This document shows, piece after piece, positions 20,401-29,717 of a DNA stretch of 62,747 nt (positions are counted from its first letter, which is position 1; every line of letters begins with the position of its first letter). The notes below the pieces were generated by a model. That model did not search any database. It saw only the letters and a program-made list of their open reading frames with translations, and was not told the DNA's origin. The stretch comes from Modicisalibacter coralii (lineage in GTDB: Bacteria > Pseudomonadota > Gammaproteobacteria > Pseudomonadales > Halomonadaceae). The position numbers and the translations under genes are program-made. The DNA is taken from contig NZ_QWBW01000017.1 of assembly GCF_004117855.1 (NCBI RefSeq), positions 1 to 62,747 on the forward strand. The letters are read 5' to 3'.

Positions 20401-20509
20401 GGCGGACCTCCATGTCGAGCGTGGAGCGCAGGCCCATCAGCAGGATCAGCAGGCTGATGACGGTGGCCAGGACCGGCCGGTGGATGAACAGGTCGGTAAA
20501 TGACTTCAT
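17426..20509 (-). CDS. RND-family efflux permease (HAE1 type)
   Basis: 1027 aa, the usual size for AcrB/MexF-type pumps. It starts MKSFTDLFIHRPVLATVIS, with the first helix and two large periplasmic loops. Helix 4 carries the proton-relay aspartates in GLVVDDAIIIVENVHR; a second six-helix repeat follows after residue 540. It forms a trimer that exports drugs, lipids or metabolites with a membrane-fusion protein and an outer-membrane channel. Its ATG overlaps the stop of the fusion-protein gene (TGATG). No outer-membrane factor or TetR regulator is adjacent. Confidence 0.93.
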   Translation of the reverse strand: MKSFTDLFIHRPVLATVISLLILLMGLRSTLDMEVRQYPELESTVITVTTSYPGASSELVQGFVTTPLQQAIAEADGIDYIDSSSIQGSSTIEVHMMLNYDANAALAEIQAKVASQRSVLPASAESPVIESTTGDSTALMYLAFYSNEMPVPQITDYLTRVVQPKLQALPGVAKARLYGQSFAMRIWLDPQRMAALGVSPQDVVDVLRNNNYQAGVGKTRSEFVAINLTASTDVTDPEQFADMVVRNDDGNLIRLRDIARTDLGAESYDSVAWYSGTPSTFMAIEQAPGANPLDVARAVREALPEIRSQLPTGLDVVLPYDASEFIEDSIDEVIKTLAEALIIVLVVIFLSLGSFRAALVPAVAVPLSLIGGAFVMLVLGFSLNLLTLLSMVLAIGLVVDDAIIIVENVHRHIEAGETRFQAALNGAREMATPIIAMTTTLVAVYAPIGFMGGLVGSLFTEFAFTLAGAVIVSGIIALTLSPMLAGKVLKPHGDPSRFEGLVERTFNGLANGYRALLSRALQTVSVIVVFAAVVLVSIYFMFITSQNELAPTEDQGIIFFQGTAPQTATLDYLKRYATQIQQGVETIDGYDETFMILGGTSADTVFGGFKMKPWSQRDVSQMSVLPNVQAALSQVTGLQTAAFPRPSLPGSSGGLPVQFVITTGNSFEDLSAAADQLLGKAMASGNFAFLRKSIDLDRPVTHIQVDRDRVADLGLSMADVGQALATLLGEGFVNRFSMEGRSYKVIPQVEQAYRLDSSMIDNYYIEADSGAQVPLSSVVSFERGVEPSKRTQFQQLNAITLEGVPRPGVALGDALDWLNQAASETLPAEYSIDYTGSSRQLMNQGSALMVTFFLSLLVIYLVLAAQFESWRDPLIILVSVPMSIAGAMAFITLGVSTVNIYTQVGLITLIGVVAKNGILIVEFANTLQHDRGLNKREAVIEAASIRLRPIIMTSVALIVAMFPLLIATGAGAVSRFDIGLTIAAGLGIGTLFTLFVLPAFYLLLARDHNAARDAGAADPEGSSAGHG

Positions 20510-21678
20510 CAGCCCTGCGCCTCCGGCGTCGTCTCGCTGGACGCTGCCTCGCCGGATGAATCACCGCCGGGCTGGGCTGCCGTCGCGCTCTTGCCGTCAC
20601 CGTCCTGGTCAACAGGCTTGATCGCCTGACCGTCGCGCAGGCGCAACTGGCCGGCGGCCACCACGCGGGCACCGACCTCGAGGCCCTTGACGATCTCCAC
20701 CTGGTCACCGCGGACACGCCCGGCGGTCACCTGGGTGCGCTGGGCCACGGTCTGTCCCTGATCGTTTTCCACCACGCGGAAGACGTAGTCGCCGTAGGTG
20801 TTGAAGGCCAGCGCCGTGCGCGGCAGGGTCAGCACGCGCTGGGTATCCGGGGCGAGGGTGCGCACGTCGGCGAACATGCCGGGCCTGAGCCGATTCTCGG
20901 GGTTGTCCAGTGTGGCGCGCACGGCCAGTGTCCGACTGCTTTCATTCACCGCCGGGGCCACGGCTTCGATCTTGCCGGTGAAGGCGCGATCCGGGAACGC
21001 CGCCACGTGCACCTCGACCTCACGGCTGGCCTGGACGCGGTCGAGCTGCTTCTCGGGGACGCTGTAGTCGACGTAGATGGGGTCGAGCATGTTGAGATCG
21101 ACGATCGGCGTGCCCACGGCGATGTACTCGCCGATGTCCACCTGACGCAGCCCGACCACGCCATCGAAGGGCGCGCGAATGGTCTTCTTGTTCAACTGGG
21201 CCTGCTGCTGGGCGACATCGGCGCGGGCCGCCTGATAGTTGGCTCGCGCCTCGTCGTACTGTGACTGCGAGATCGCCTTGCGCGGCAACAGGTCGGAATA
21301 GCGCCGGAACGTTTCGTTGGCCAGACGGGCCTGGGCCTGGAGCGCCGCCAGCGCCGCCTGGTCGACGCTGTCCTCGAGCTGGATCAGCACGTCACCCCGC
21401 GAGACGCGCTGCCCGGACTCGAAGGCGATCTTGCTGACCACACCGGCCACCTCGTTGGAAACCGCCACGCCGTTGATGGCCCGCAGCGAGCCCACCGATT
21501 TCAACGCCGGTCGCCAGGGTTGGGCTTCGAGCTCGACGACCTCGACCGGCGCCGGCGGCTGGGCCTGAGCCATCTGCTGGCCCATCTGCTGCATCTGCCA
21601 GTATTTCCAGCCGAAAATGCCCCCCAGAACGATGGCCAGCAGGACGATCACGACGATCATGCGTAGGGTGGTCTTCAT
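20509..21678 (-). CDS. RND efflux membrane-fusion (periplasmic adaptor) protein
   Basis: 389 aa. The start at 21678 has AGGAAG 7 nt upstream. Residues about 5-25 are a membrane anchor (MIVVIVLLAIVLGGIFGW). A biotinyl-lipoyl-like motif is split by an alpha-hairpin (ALAALQAQARLANETFRRYSDLL to QQAQLNKKTIRAPFDGVVG), followed by beta-barrel and membrane-proximal domains. It links the RND permease to an outer-membrane channel. The C-terminal 45 residues are acidic and low in complexity (DQDGDGKS, then E/S/T-rich), fitting a halophile periplasm. Confidence 0.93.
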   Translation of the reverse strand: MKTTLRMIVVIVLLAIVLGGIFGWKYWQMQQMGQQMAQAQPPAPVEVVELEAQPWRPALKSVGSLRAINGVAVSNEVAGVVSKIAFESGQRVSRGDVLIQLEDSVDQAALAALQAQARLANETFRRYSDLLPRKAISQSQYDEARANYQAARADVAQQQAQLNKKTIRAPFDGVVGLRQVDIGEYIAVGTPIVDLNMLDPIYVDYSVPEKQLDRVQASREVEVHVAAFPDRAFTGKIEAVAPAVNESSRTLAVRATLDNPENRLRPGMFADVRTLAPDTQRVLTLPRTALAFNTYGDYVFRVVENDQGQTVAQRTQVTAGRVRGDQVEIVKGLEVGARVVAAGQLRLRDGQAIKPVDQDGDGKSATAAQPGGDSSGEAASSETTPEAQG

Positions 21679-22174
21679 GGGGGAACTTCCTGAATGAATG
21701 CGTTTTTCTTGGTGTGCGGACGTCGGCGGCGCGACCGATGACACAAACGCCACATCATGCGATGTTCATGCAGCAAAGACCAGTCCCGTCTCGCCAACGT
21801 CGATCAACGCCGAGGACACGGTCGGCGATGGCTGGTGACCCAGTCAGCTGTTAACGCCGTGTGGGCGGGCGCAGACATGTTCAAACAAAGCGTAAGCGCC
21901 GGGTGTGACAGTGCGAAGACGGCAAGGATCCAGGCAATGACGCGACCGCGTATGTCTCGCCAAATGCATTATTTAACATAATATAGATTATGCGAACCAA
22001 AGGATCGGCAAGGTCAGTCGGTTCTCGACCGGTTCTCGGTAATTCGATCGCGACACGCGCCCACGGCGTATCCGTTCGCATTGGGACCCGGCTGACAGGC
22101 AATGCCGGCCACGTGATCGTCACTCGCCACATGGCCGGAAGACGGCGTGCGCCAATCCCATTCAGCCCGTTCGG
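21679..22174. other. 496-bp intergenic region between the RND operon and lpdA
   Basis: No convincing gene on either strand. It holds a decayed copy of the MITE-like repeat (21851-21896) and an inverted repeat CATAAT-ATAG-ATTATG at 21977-21992 in an AT-rich patch, which could be a promoter or regulator site for the RND operon. The rest looks like unconstrained spacer. Confidence 0.6.
21851..21896. repeat. Partial copy of the MITE-like repeat (right arm)
   Basis: Closely resembles 3743-3789: TTAACGC, GTGGGCGGGCGCAGACAT and ACAAAGCGTAAG are shared, with a few substitutions and one indel. The left arm is missing or too diverged; GTCGGCGATGGC at about 21821-21832 may be a trace of it. Confidence 0.6.
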
Positions 22175-23602
22175 TCAGCCGTAATGCGTCGAGCCGCCGA
22201 GGAACAGCTCGCCGGCCTCGCCGAGCGTTTCGGTCAGCGTCGGATGCGGATGCACGGTCAACGCCAGGTCCTCGGCGACGGCGCCCATCTCGATGGCCAG
22301 CACGGCCTCGCCGATCAGCGACTCCGCCTGGGGCCCGACGATCCCGGCACCCAGCAACCGGCCACTGCCAGGCTCGACGATCAGCTTGGTCAGGCCGTCA
22401 TCGGCCTGCAGCGTCAAGGCGCGCCCGGCAGCCTGCCAGGGAAACTTGAGCACCTGGATCTCGCGGCCCTCGTCGCGGGCCTGGGTCTCGGTCAGGCCGC
22501 ACCAGGCGATCTGCGGCACGGTATACACCACGGCCGGCACCGCGCGGGCGTCGAAGGCCGCCGCTTCGCCGGCTGCGGCGCGTGCCGCCACCTTGCCCTG
22601 GTGCATGGCTTCATGGGCCAGCAGCATGCCGCCGGTGACGTCGCCGATCGCATGGATATGCGATACGTTGGTGCGACATTGCGCATCGACCTCGATGAAG
22701 CCGGCGTCATCACAGTGCACGCCGGCCTTGTCGAGATCCAGCCCATCGCTGTTGGGACGCCGGCCCACCGCGACCAGCACCCGGCTGAAGCGGTGATCGC
22801 GCGAGCCATCCGCGTCCTCCAGCGTGACCCTTACCTGGCGCTGCGTTTCATGCAGCCCGGAGACCTGGGTCTCGAGGTGCACGGCCTTGAAACGCGACGC
22901 CAGTGTCCTGGCGAGCGGCTCGACCAGATCCGCGTCGGCATTGGGCATCAGGCGCTCGGCCATTTCCACCACGGTCACCTGACTGCCCAGCGACTGATAG
23001 ACCATGCCCATTTCCAGACCGACGTAGCCGCCGCCGATGACCAGCAACGAGTCGGGAATCTCCTCGAGTTCCAGGGCATCGGTGGAATCCATGATCCGCC
23101 GGCTCGCGGCGATATCCACGTCGGGCAGCGCGACCGGTCGCGAGCCGCTGGCGATGATCGCCTGCTCGAAGCGCAACGTGCCCGAGACGTCGTTACCTTC
23201 GACGGTCAGGTTCTGCTCGTCGGCAAGGCGCGCGCTGGCCCTGACCAGTCGCACACCGCGCTGCCGACACAGCCCTTCCAGCCCGTCGGTGAGCGTCTTC
23301 ACCACCTTCTGCTTCCACTGACGGAGCGCATCGGCATCGATCTCGGGCCTGGCGAAGCGCAGGCCCATGGTCTCTGCGGATTCGCTGGCGTGGATCAACT
23401 CGGAGACCTCGAGCAGGGTCTTCGAAGGAATGCAGCCACGCAGCAGGCAGACGCCGCCGACCGGTGTCTCGTCGTTGATCAGCGTCACGTCCAGGCCCAG
23501 CTTGACCGCCTCGAAGGCCGCGGCATAGCCGCCCGGCCCGCCGCCGATCACGGCCAACTGCGTGCTGTCGGGCAGCTTGGAAGATGTGTGCTTTCTTGCC
23601 AT
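22175..23602 (-). CDS. lpdA: Dihydrolipoyl dehydrogenase (E3)
   Basis: 475 aa. FAD-binding GGGPGGYAAAFEAVKLG near residue 20, redox-active disulfide in CLLRGCIPSK near 53-58, NAD-binding GGGYVGLEMGMVY near 195, and the C-terminal HPHPTLTE with the catalytic His-Glu pair. It reoxidises the lipoyl groups of E2 with NAD+. It is the last gene of the pdhA-pdhB-pdhC-lpd operon, 28 nt after pdhC. The start at 23602 is 12 nt from GGAGG, a longer gap than usual. Confidence 0.94.
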   Translation of the reverse strand: MARKHTSSKLPDSTQLAVIGGGPGGYAAAFEAVKLGLDVTLINDETPVGGVCLLRGCIPSKTLLEVSELIHASESAETMGLRFARPEIDADALRQWKQKVVKTLTDGLEGLCRQRGVRLVRASARLADEQNLTVEGNDVSGTLRFEQAIIASGSRPVALPDVDIAASRRIMDSTDALELEEIPDSLLVIGGGYVGLEMGMVYQSLGSQVTVVEMAERLMPNADADLVEPLARTLASRFKAVHLETQVSGLHETQRQVRVTLEDADGSRDHRFSRVLVAVGRRPNSDGLDLDKAGVHCDDAGFIEVDAQCRTNVSHIHAIGDVTGGMLLAHEAMHQGKVAARAAAGEAAAFDARAVPAVVYTVPQIAWCGLTETQARDEGREIQVLKFPWQAAGRALTLQADDGLTKLIVEPGSGRLLGAGIVGPQAESLIGEAVLAIEMGAVAEDLALTVHPHPTLTETLGEAGELFLGGSTHYG

Positions 23603-23630
23603 GGTCGTCCATTACCTCCGGCAACGTGGC

Positions 23631-25028
23631 TCAGATCTTGAGCAGCAGCGAATGTGGGTCCTCGAGGGCGCCGATCAGCGTGGTCACGAAGCTGGCGGCA
23701 TCCGCGCCATCGTTGGCGCGGTGATCGAAGCCGAGCGACAACGGCAGCATCAGCCGCGGCTTGATCTCGTAGTCATCGAGGTCGCCGTGCACCACGGGTT
23801 CGAGTCTGGCCTGCCCCATGCCCAGGATGGCGACTTCGGGCGGGTTGATCAGCGGCGACAACGAGGTCCCGCCCATCGGCCCGGGGTTGGTGAGGGTCAT
23901 GCAGCCGCCCTCCATGTCCTCACGTGCCAGCTCCCCCGCCTTGGCCTTGTCGATGATCGCTTTCAGCTCGGCGGTCAGCTCGATCATGTTCTTGCGATCG
24001 ACGTCACGAATCACCGGCACCAGCAGGCCCTGGTCGGTGGCCACGGCCACGCCGATATGGAAATAGCGCTTGAGGACGAGTTCCTCGTTCTCGGCATCCA
24101 GGCTGGCGTTGAAGCGGGGAAACTGCTTCAAGGCGTAGACCATCGCCTTGAGCATCAGCACGGTCATGGTGAACTTGCCGCCGTTGCTCTCGGCGCTGGG
24201 TTCGTAATCGCGACGAAACCGTTCGAGGGCCGTAATGTCGGCCACGTCCTGATGATAGACGTGAGGGATCTCCTGCCAGGACCGGGACATCCGCTGGGCG
24301 GTGGCGCGGCGGATCGAGCGCATCGCTTCGCGCTCGGTCTCGCCCCAGCGCGAGAAGTCCGGCAGCCCGCTGGATTCTTGCCGGGATGGCTGTTCGGCCG
24401 ACAGCGTCTCCCGGGCGGCTGCGCCCTGCTCTCCCTGTGCCGCGGCCTCGACATCGTCCGCGGTCACCCGGCCCTGCGGGCCGCTGGGCTCGACATCGTG
24501 CAGGTCGACGCCCATCTCGCGGGCGATGCGCCGTGTGCTGGGCGCTGCGGGGACCGGCTGGCGGCGATCGGTATGCTTGCCGTTGGAACGCGTTTCGCCC
24601 TCCTGTCGAGAGCCCGTGTCTTCCTGGGCACTCTCGTCCTGAGCGCTCTCCGCGTCATCTTTCTTCGACGCCTCGCTATCGGCTTCCTGCGTCTCGTCTT
24701 CGCTCTCGCGAGAAGACGTATCCTCCTCCTGGTCCTGCGTCGCTTGTTCGTCCTGTGACTCGTCGGCAGTGGCTTCCTCTTCCTTCTCGCCGTCGGGTTG
24801 GTAGGTGATCAGCGCGTCATCGACCCGGACGCGATCGCCGGTGCCGGGATGCACGGTCTCGACGGTACCGGTGAACGGCGCGGGGATATCCGTGGCGGCC
24901 TTGTCGGTCTCCACCGTGAGCACGGTGTCGCCGTCGTTGACGTGATCGCCCTCGCCGACATGAATCTCGAGAACTTCCGCTTCCTCGAGCCCCTCGCCAG
25001 GGTCGGAAAATCTGAACGTTTCGCTCAT
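23631..25028 (-). CDS. pdhC: Dihydrolipoamide acetyltransferase (E2) of pyruvate dehydrogenase
   Basis: 465 aa. One lipoyl domain (residues 1-78, lipoyl lysine in ETDKAATD), then a strongly acidic linker of about 80 residues (QDEQATQDQEEDTSSRESED), a peripheral-subunit-binding domain (about 165-200; PSTRRIAREMGVDL) and the catalytic acyltransferase domain. The active-site motif reads DHRANDGADAA, keeping His and Asp. The acidic linker replaces the usual Ala/Pro-rich linker and fits a salt-adapted cytoplasm. It could instead serve branched-chain keto acids, but the partner E1 looks like PDH. Confidence 0.9.
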   Translation of the reverse strand: MSETFRFSDPGEGLEEAEVLEIHVGEGDHVNDGDTVLTVETDKAATDIPAPFTGTVETVHPGTGDRVRVDDALITYQPDGEKEEEATADESQDEQATQDQEEDTSSRESEDETQEADSEASKKDDAESAQDESAQEDTGSRQEGETRSNGKHTDRRQPVPAAPSTRRIAREMGVDLHDVEPSGPQGRVTADDVEAAAQGEQGAAARETLSAEQPSRQESSGLPDFSRWGETEREAMRSIRRATAQRMSRSWQEIPHVYHQDVADITALERFRRDYEPSAESNGGKFTMTVLMLKAMVYALKQFPRFNASLDAENEELVLKRYFHIGVAVATDQGLLVPVIRDVDRKNMIELTAELKAIIDKAKAGELAREDMEGGCMTLTNPGPMGGTSLSPLINPPEVAILGMGQARLEPVVHGDLDDYEIKPRLMLPLSLGFDHRANDGADAASFVTTLIGALEDPHSLLLKI

Positions 25029-25041
25029 GGTCCCTTGGTCC

Positions 25042-26022
25042 TCAATCGTTCAACACGCCGCGGGCGGCTGCCAGGATGCGTTGCTGATCCGGCAGATAAT
25101 CCTGCTCCCGGGCGAACAACGGTACGATGGTGTCGAAGCCGGTCACGCGGCGCACGGGGGCCTCGAGATAATAGAAGGCGTCCTCGATCAGCCGGGCCAT
25201 GATTTCGCCCGCCGGGCCATAGGTGCGATGCGCTTCGTGGACGATGACCACCCGCCCGGTGCGGCGTGCGGATTCGGCGAATCGCGAGTGATCGAGCGGC
25301 GACAGGCTCAGCAGGTCGATCACCTCGGCCTCGATGCCGTCCTCCTCGGCCAGGGTATCGGCGGCCTGAAGGGTCCGATGGAGCATCGCGCCGTAGCTGA
25401 TCAGGGTCAGGTCATCGCCTTCGCGGGCAGTCCGCGACTCGCCCAGCGGCAGGGTCTCCTCCGCGTCGGGCACTTCCTCGCGAAAGGCCCGATAGACGGC
25501 CTTGGGCTCGAAGAACACTACCGGGTCCGGGTCGCGAATGGCACTGACCAGCAGCGCACGGGCGTTGCGCGGCGTCGAGGGGACGACCATCTTCAGACCC
25601 GGGGTATGGGCATAGAAGACCTCCTTGCTCTCGGAGTGGTGCTCGAGGGCATGCACCCCGGCGCCATAGGGCATGCGCAGCACCATCGGCACGCTGTGCC
25701 CGCCGCGACTCCGCCAGCGCATGCGCGCGGCGTGGGCTTCCATCTGGTGAAAGCCCTGGTAGCTGAAGCCCGAGAACTGCATTTCGCAGACCGGCTTTAG
25801 ACCATTGATCGCCATGCCCACCGAGATGCCCGTCAGCGCGGTCTCGGCCACCGGCGAATCGATCACCCGCCGTTCGCCGTAACGCGCCAGCAAGCCGTCG
25901 GTGATACGAAAGACCCCACCGTCGACACCGACATCCTCGCCGAGCACGACCACGGACTCGTCGTTGTCCATTTCCTGGCTCAGCGCCAGATTGAGCGCAT
26001 CCGCCATGTTCAGTTCGGCCAT
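25042..26022 (-). CDS. pdhB: Pyruvate dehydrogenase E1 component, beta subunit
   Basis: 326 aa, full length. VVVLGEDVGVDGGVFRITDGL and DSPVAETALTGISVGMAING carry the conserved thiamine-pyrophosphate-contacting glutamates. RMPYGAGVHALEHHSES is the phosphorylation-loop-facing region. With the alpha subunit it decarboxylates pyruvate and acetylates the lipoyl group of E2. It starts 3 nt after pdhA ends and is preceded by AAGGAGAG, so it is in the same operon. Confidence 0.93.
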   Translation of the reverse strand: MAELNMADALNLALSQEMDNDESVVVLGEDVGVDGGVFRITDGLLARYGERRVIDSPVAETALTGISVGMAINGLKPVCEMQFSGFSYQGFHQMEAHAARMRWRSRGGHSVPMVLRMPYGAGVHALEHHSESKEVFYAHTPGLKMVVPSTPRNARALLVSAIRDPDPVVFFEPKAVYRAFREEVPDAEETLPLGESRTAREGDDLTLISYGAMLHRTLQAADTLAEEDGIEAEVIDLLSLSPLDHSRFAESARRTGRVVIVHEAHRTYGPAGEIMARLIEDAFYYLEAPVRRVTGFDTIVPLFAREQDYLPDQQRILAAARGVLND

Positions 26023-26025
26023 CGG

Positions 26026-27114
26026 TCACTCTCCTTCCTTGAGTCGATCGGCGAACGATTGCCGTTGCGATTCGAGATACTCGGGGGTGTCTGCATGGAT
26101 GTGATCGAAGATCACCTGCGGATCGTTCAGCGATTCGATGCGTTCGTGGGCCGCCTTCCAGGCCTCGTCGACCTGCTCCTCGATCGTCTTCTCGAGCTTG
26201 TCGATCTGCTTGTCGCTGAGCCAGCGCTTCTTCTTGAGATAGCTCTGCAGACGGGCGATCGGCTCACGCCCCTGCCACTTCTCGACCTCTTCCTCGTCGC
26301 GATACTTGCCGGGATCGTCCGCGGTGGTATGTACCGTCAGCCGATAGGTGACGCATTCGATGAGGGTCGGACCCTCACCGTCCCGGGCACGCTTGGCGGC
26401 CTCCTGGACGGCGGCATACACGGCCAGCACGTCGTTGCCGTCGACCTGCAGCGAGGGGATCGCGTAGGCCAGCCCCTTCTGGGCCAGGGTCTTGGACTCG
26501 CTCTGGCGCCCGCGCGGCATCGAGATCGCCCAGTGGTTGTTCTGGCACAGGAAGATCACCGGGGTCTTGAACACGCTGGCGACGTTCAGCGCCTCGTGGA
26601 AGTCACCCTCGGACGTGGCGCCGTCGCCGAAGAAGGTGATGGTGACTTCATCGAGCTCGCGCAGACCGGAGGCGTAGCCGATCCCCACCGCATGGGGGAT
26701 CTGGGAGGCCACGGGGATGGAGATGGGCAGATCGTGGCTGCCCTGCTCGATGGCGCCGCCTTCGCTGTAGCCGGCGTTGTAGAGCAGCAGGTTTTCCGGC
26801 GGAACGCCACGCCAGAGCATGGCCGACGTTTCCCGGAAGGCCGGAACGAACCAGTCATCGTCGCCGAGTGCCGCCATGGCCGGGACCTGGGACGCCTCCT
26901 GGCCCTTGGCCGGGGCGAAGGTGCCGATCCGCCCCTGGCGCTGCAGGGTGAGCATCCGTTCGTCGAGGCGTCGGCTGAGCAGCATCGTGCGATGGATGTC
27001 GAGCAAGGTGTCCTTGCCGATGTCCGGCTCGAGCTTTTCATCGACCCGGCCCTTCTCGTCGAGTATCGAGAGATACTCGACGGCGTGTTCCAGTCTGACT
27101 CGCTTCCTCGGCAT
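26026..27114 (-). CDS. pdhA: Pyruvate dehydrogenase E1 component, alpha subunit
   Basis: 362 aa. The thiamine pyrophosphate motif GDGATSEGDFHEALN runs to the closing NN (CQNNHWAIS) near residue 195. SESKTLAQKGLAYAIP resembles Bacillus PdhA more than branched-chain E1-alpha. It is the first gene of the operon; GGAGGG lies 5 nt before the ATG. This E1-alpha/beta PDH type differs from the homodimeric AceE usual in gammaproteobacteria. Whether an aceEF pair also exists elsewhere is not visible. Confidence 0.92.
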   Translation of the reverse strand: MPRKRVRLEHAVEYLSILDEKGRVDEKLEPDIGKDTLLDIHRTMLLSRRLDERMLTLQRQGRIGTFAPAKGQEASQVPAMAALGDDDWFVPAFRETSAMLWRGVPPENLLLYNAGYSEGGAIEQGSHDLPISIPVASQIPHAVGIGYASGLRELDEVTITFFGDGATSEGDFHEALNVASVFKTPVIFLCQNNHWAISMPRGRQSESKTLAQKGLAYAIPSLQVDGNDVLAVYAAVQEAAKRARDGEGPTLIECVTYRLTVHTTADDPGKYRDEEEVEKWQGREPIARLQSYLKKKRWLSDKQIDKLEKTIEEQVDEAWKAAHERIESLNDPQVIFDHIHADTPEYLESQRQSFADRLKEGE

Positions 27115-27184
27115 GACGTCCCTCCGCGGATTCAGTGAGTTCCCTGTCCCGGCCGCGCTCCGTGCGACCTTGCGACGACTACTG

Positions 27185-27214
27185 ACTGTAGAAACCCTGC
27201 CGAGGTATTGCCAA
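27185..27214 (-). promoter_or_regulatory. Candidate sigma70 promoter of the pdh operon
   Basis: On the minus strand TTGGCA (27214-27209) and TACAGT (27190-27185) are separated by 18 nt, about 70 nt upstream of the pdhA start. Both hexamers match consensus at four or five of six positions. Confidence 0.35.
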
Positions 27215-27269
27215 TCATTACCGGGCTACCGATCTACGCCGGCCGGTCGATGCCGAGCACACAACGCAA

Positions 27270-27304
27270 GACGCCCCCGCCATGGGCGGGGGCGTCGTTT
27301 TTTT
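27270..27304 (+). terminator. Strong intrinsic terminator between pdhA and ectC
   Basis: Perfect 12-bp GC-rich arms (GACGCCCCCGCC / GGCGGGGGCGTC) with loop ATG and then seven T residues on the plus strand. Both neighbouring genes are on the minus strand, where the hairpin has an A-run before it and only TTGCGTT after it. It may still end ectABC transcription, but the canonical orientation faces the other way. Confidence 0.7.
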
Positions 27305-27328
27305 GCGCGGTCTTGCGTCGGCGAGCGC

Positions 27329-27724
27329 TTAGAGCTCTTCGGCGGGCGCGTAGGAACCATCGGGACGATGGTCTTCCTTGCCGGTCAGACCCGGCGTGAA
27401 GACACAGGCCAGCACCAGGGTCTCGGAGGCACGCAGCATGTGGTCGTCATGCTGGTCGAGGATGTAGATGTCGCCCGGGCCGATGGGCCAGATCTTGCCA
27501 TCGGCCAGGGTTTCCACCTCGCCCTTGCCTTCGATGCAGTAGACCGCCTCGAAGTGGTGCTTGTAATGGATGTGCGTTTCGGTACCGCCGAAGATACGCG
27601 TGATGTGGAACGAGCAGTTGCCGCCATCGTCGGCCAGCGAGAGGCGGGTGCTGTCCCAGTTGCCATTCGCGGCCGTGACCAGACGGTCGGTCTGGCGAGC
27701 TTCTTCGAGATTGCGAACGATCAT
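27329..27724 (-). CDS. ectC: L-ectoine synthase
   Basis: 131 aa cupin. The start has AAGGA 8 nt upstream. Conserved features include [24 protein letters not shown] with the metal-binding histidine and glutamate, and [16 protein letters not shown]. It cyclises N-gamma-acetyl-diaminobutyrate to ectoine, the main compatible solute of halomonads. It is third in ectABC, separated from ectB by 80 nt. A sequence with the GG-N10-GC spacing of sigma54 promoters lies 35-48 nt before the start; a separate sigma54 promoter for ectC has been reported in H. elongata. No ectD is present here. Confidence 0.96.
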   Translation of the reverse strand: MIVRNLEEARQTDRLVTAANGNWDSTRLSLADDGGNCSFHITRIFGGTETHIHYKHHFEAVYCIEGKGEVETLADGKIWPIGPGDIYILDQHDDHMLRASETLVLACVFTPGLTGKEDHRPDGSYAPAEEL

Positions 27725-27804
27725 AGCCGTTTTCCTTTTCTAGTTCGTGAAGGAGCGCGCCATCCTCGATCCGGGCACGCTCCACCGGGCTTTGCCGGCC
27801 TCGG

Positions 27805-29103
<1,299 letters not shown>

Positions 29104-29138
29104 TTAAAAGCGTGTGACGATGATGACGCGTTGCGCGG

Positions 29139-29717
29139 TCAGATGCGTTCGGGATCGAACGGGCCGATCCGCACCAAGTTTTCGGGATCGTGCTCCCCGC
29201 CCAACTGGTCGGTGGAGAAGTATTCGCGACTGTTCAGCGGGGCCTGCCAGCGGTCGGCGAGGCGCTTGAACAACCCCCAGGACGCCTGATTGTCCGGCGT
29301 GATGGTAGTTTCCAGATGACGAACGTGGGCCAGTTCGGGGCGCCGCATGACGGCCTCGACCAGACGCCGGGCGAGCCCGGTGCCACGTGCCTTGTCGCCC
29401 ACGGCGACCTGCCAGAGGAAGTAGGTTTCCGGGGAGTTGCGCTTGGGGTAACCGGACACGAAGCCGACGATGTCCCCCTCCTCGTCCGTGGCGACGGCAC
29501 AGCTGTCACGGAACTGCGTGGCCAGGAGCAGATAGGCGTAGGCGGAATTGACGTCGAGCGGCGGGCAGGACTTGACGAGTTCGTAGATGCCCCAACCGTC
29601 ATCGGTGGTCGGCTTGCGAATGAACAACGGGGCGTGCTGACGCCCGACCACGGCATCCGCGACGCTGGGCTTGGCCAGTTCCGCCGACGGAGTGAAGGAT
29701 TGCGTTGTCATGGTCAT
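29139..29717 (-). CDS. ectA: L-2,4-diaminobutyrate N-gamma-acetyltransferase
   Basis: 192 aa GNAT-fold enzyme, the same length as I recall for H. elongata EctA. The acetyl-CoA loop is visible in KARGTGLARRLVEAV; the C-terminus STDQLGGEHDPENLVRIGPF is diagnostic. The ATG at 29717 (MTMTTQSFTPSAEL) is chosen because it reproduces the family N-terminus; a second ATG at 29711 and a longer frame to 29750 exist, and none has a good Shine-Dalgarno. It acetylates diaminobutyrate and heads ectABC. Osmotic induction is expected from the family. Confidence 0.95.
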   Translation of the reverse strand: MTMTTQSFTPSAELAKPSVADAVVGRQHAPLFIRKPTTDDGWGIYELVKSCPPLDVNSAYAYLLLATQFRDSCAVATDEEGDIVGFVSGYPKRNSPETYFLWQVAVGDKARGTGLARRLVEAVMRRPELAHVRHLETTITPDNQASWGLFKRLADRWQAPLNSREYFSTDQLGGEHDPENLVRIGPFDPERI

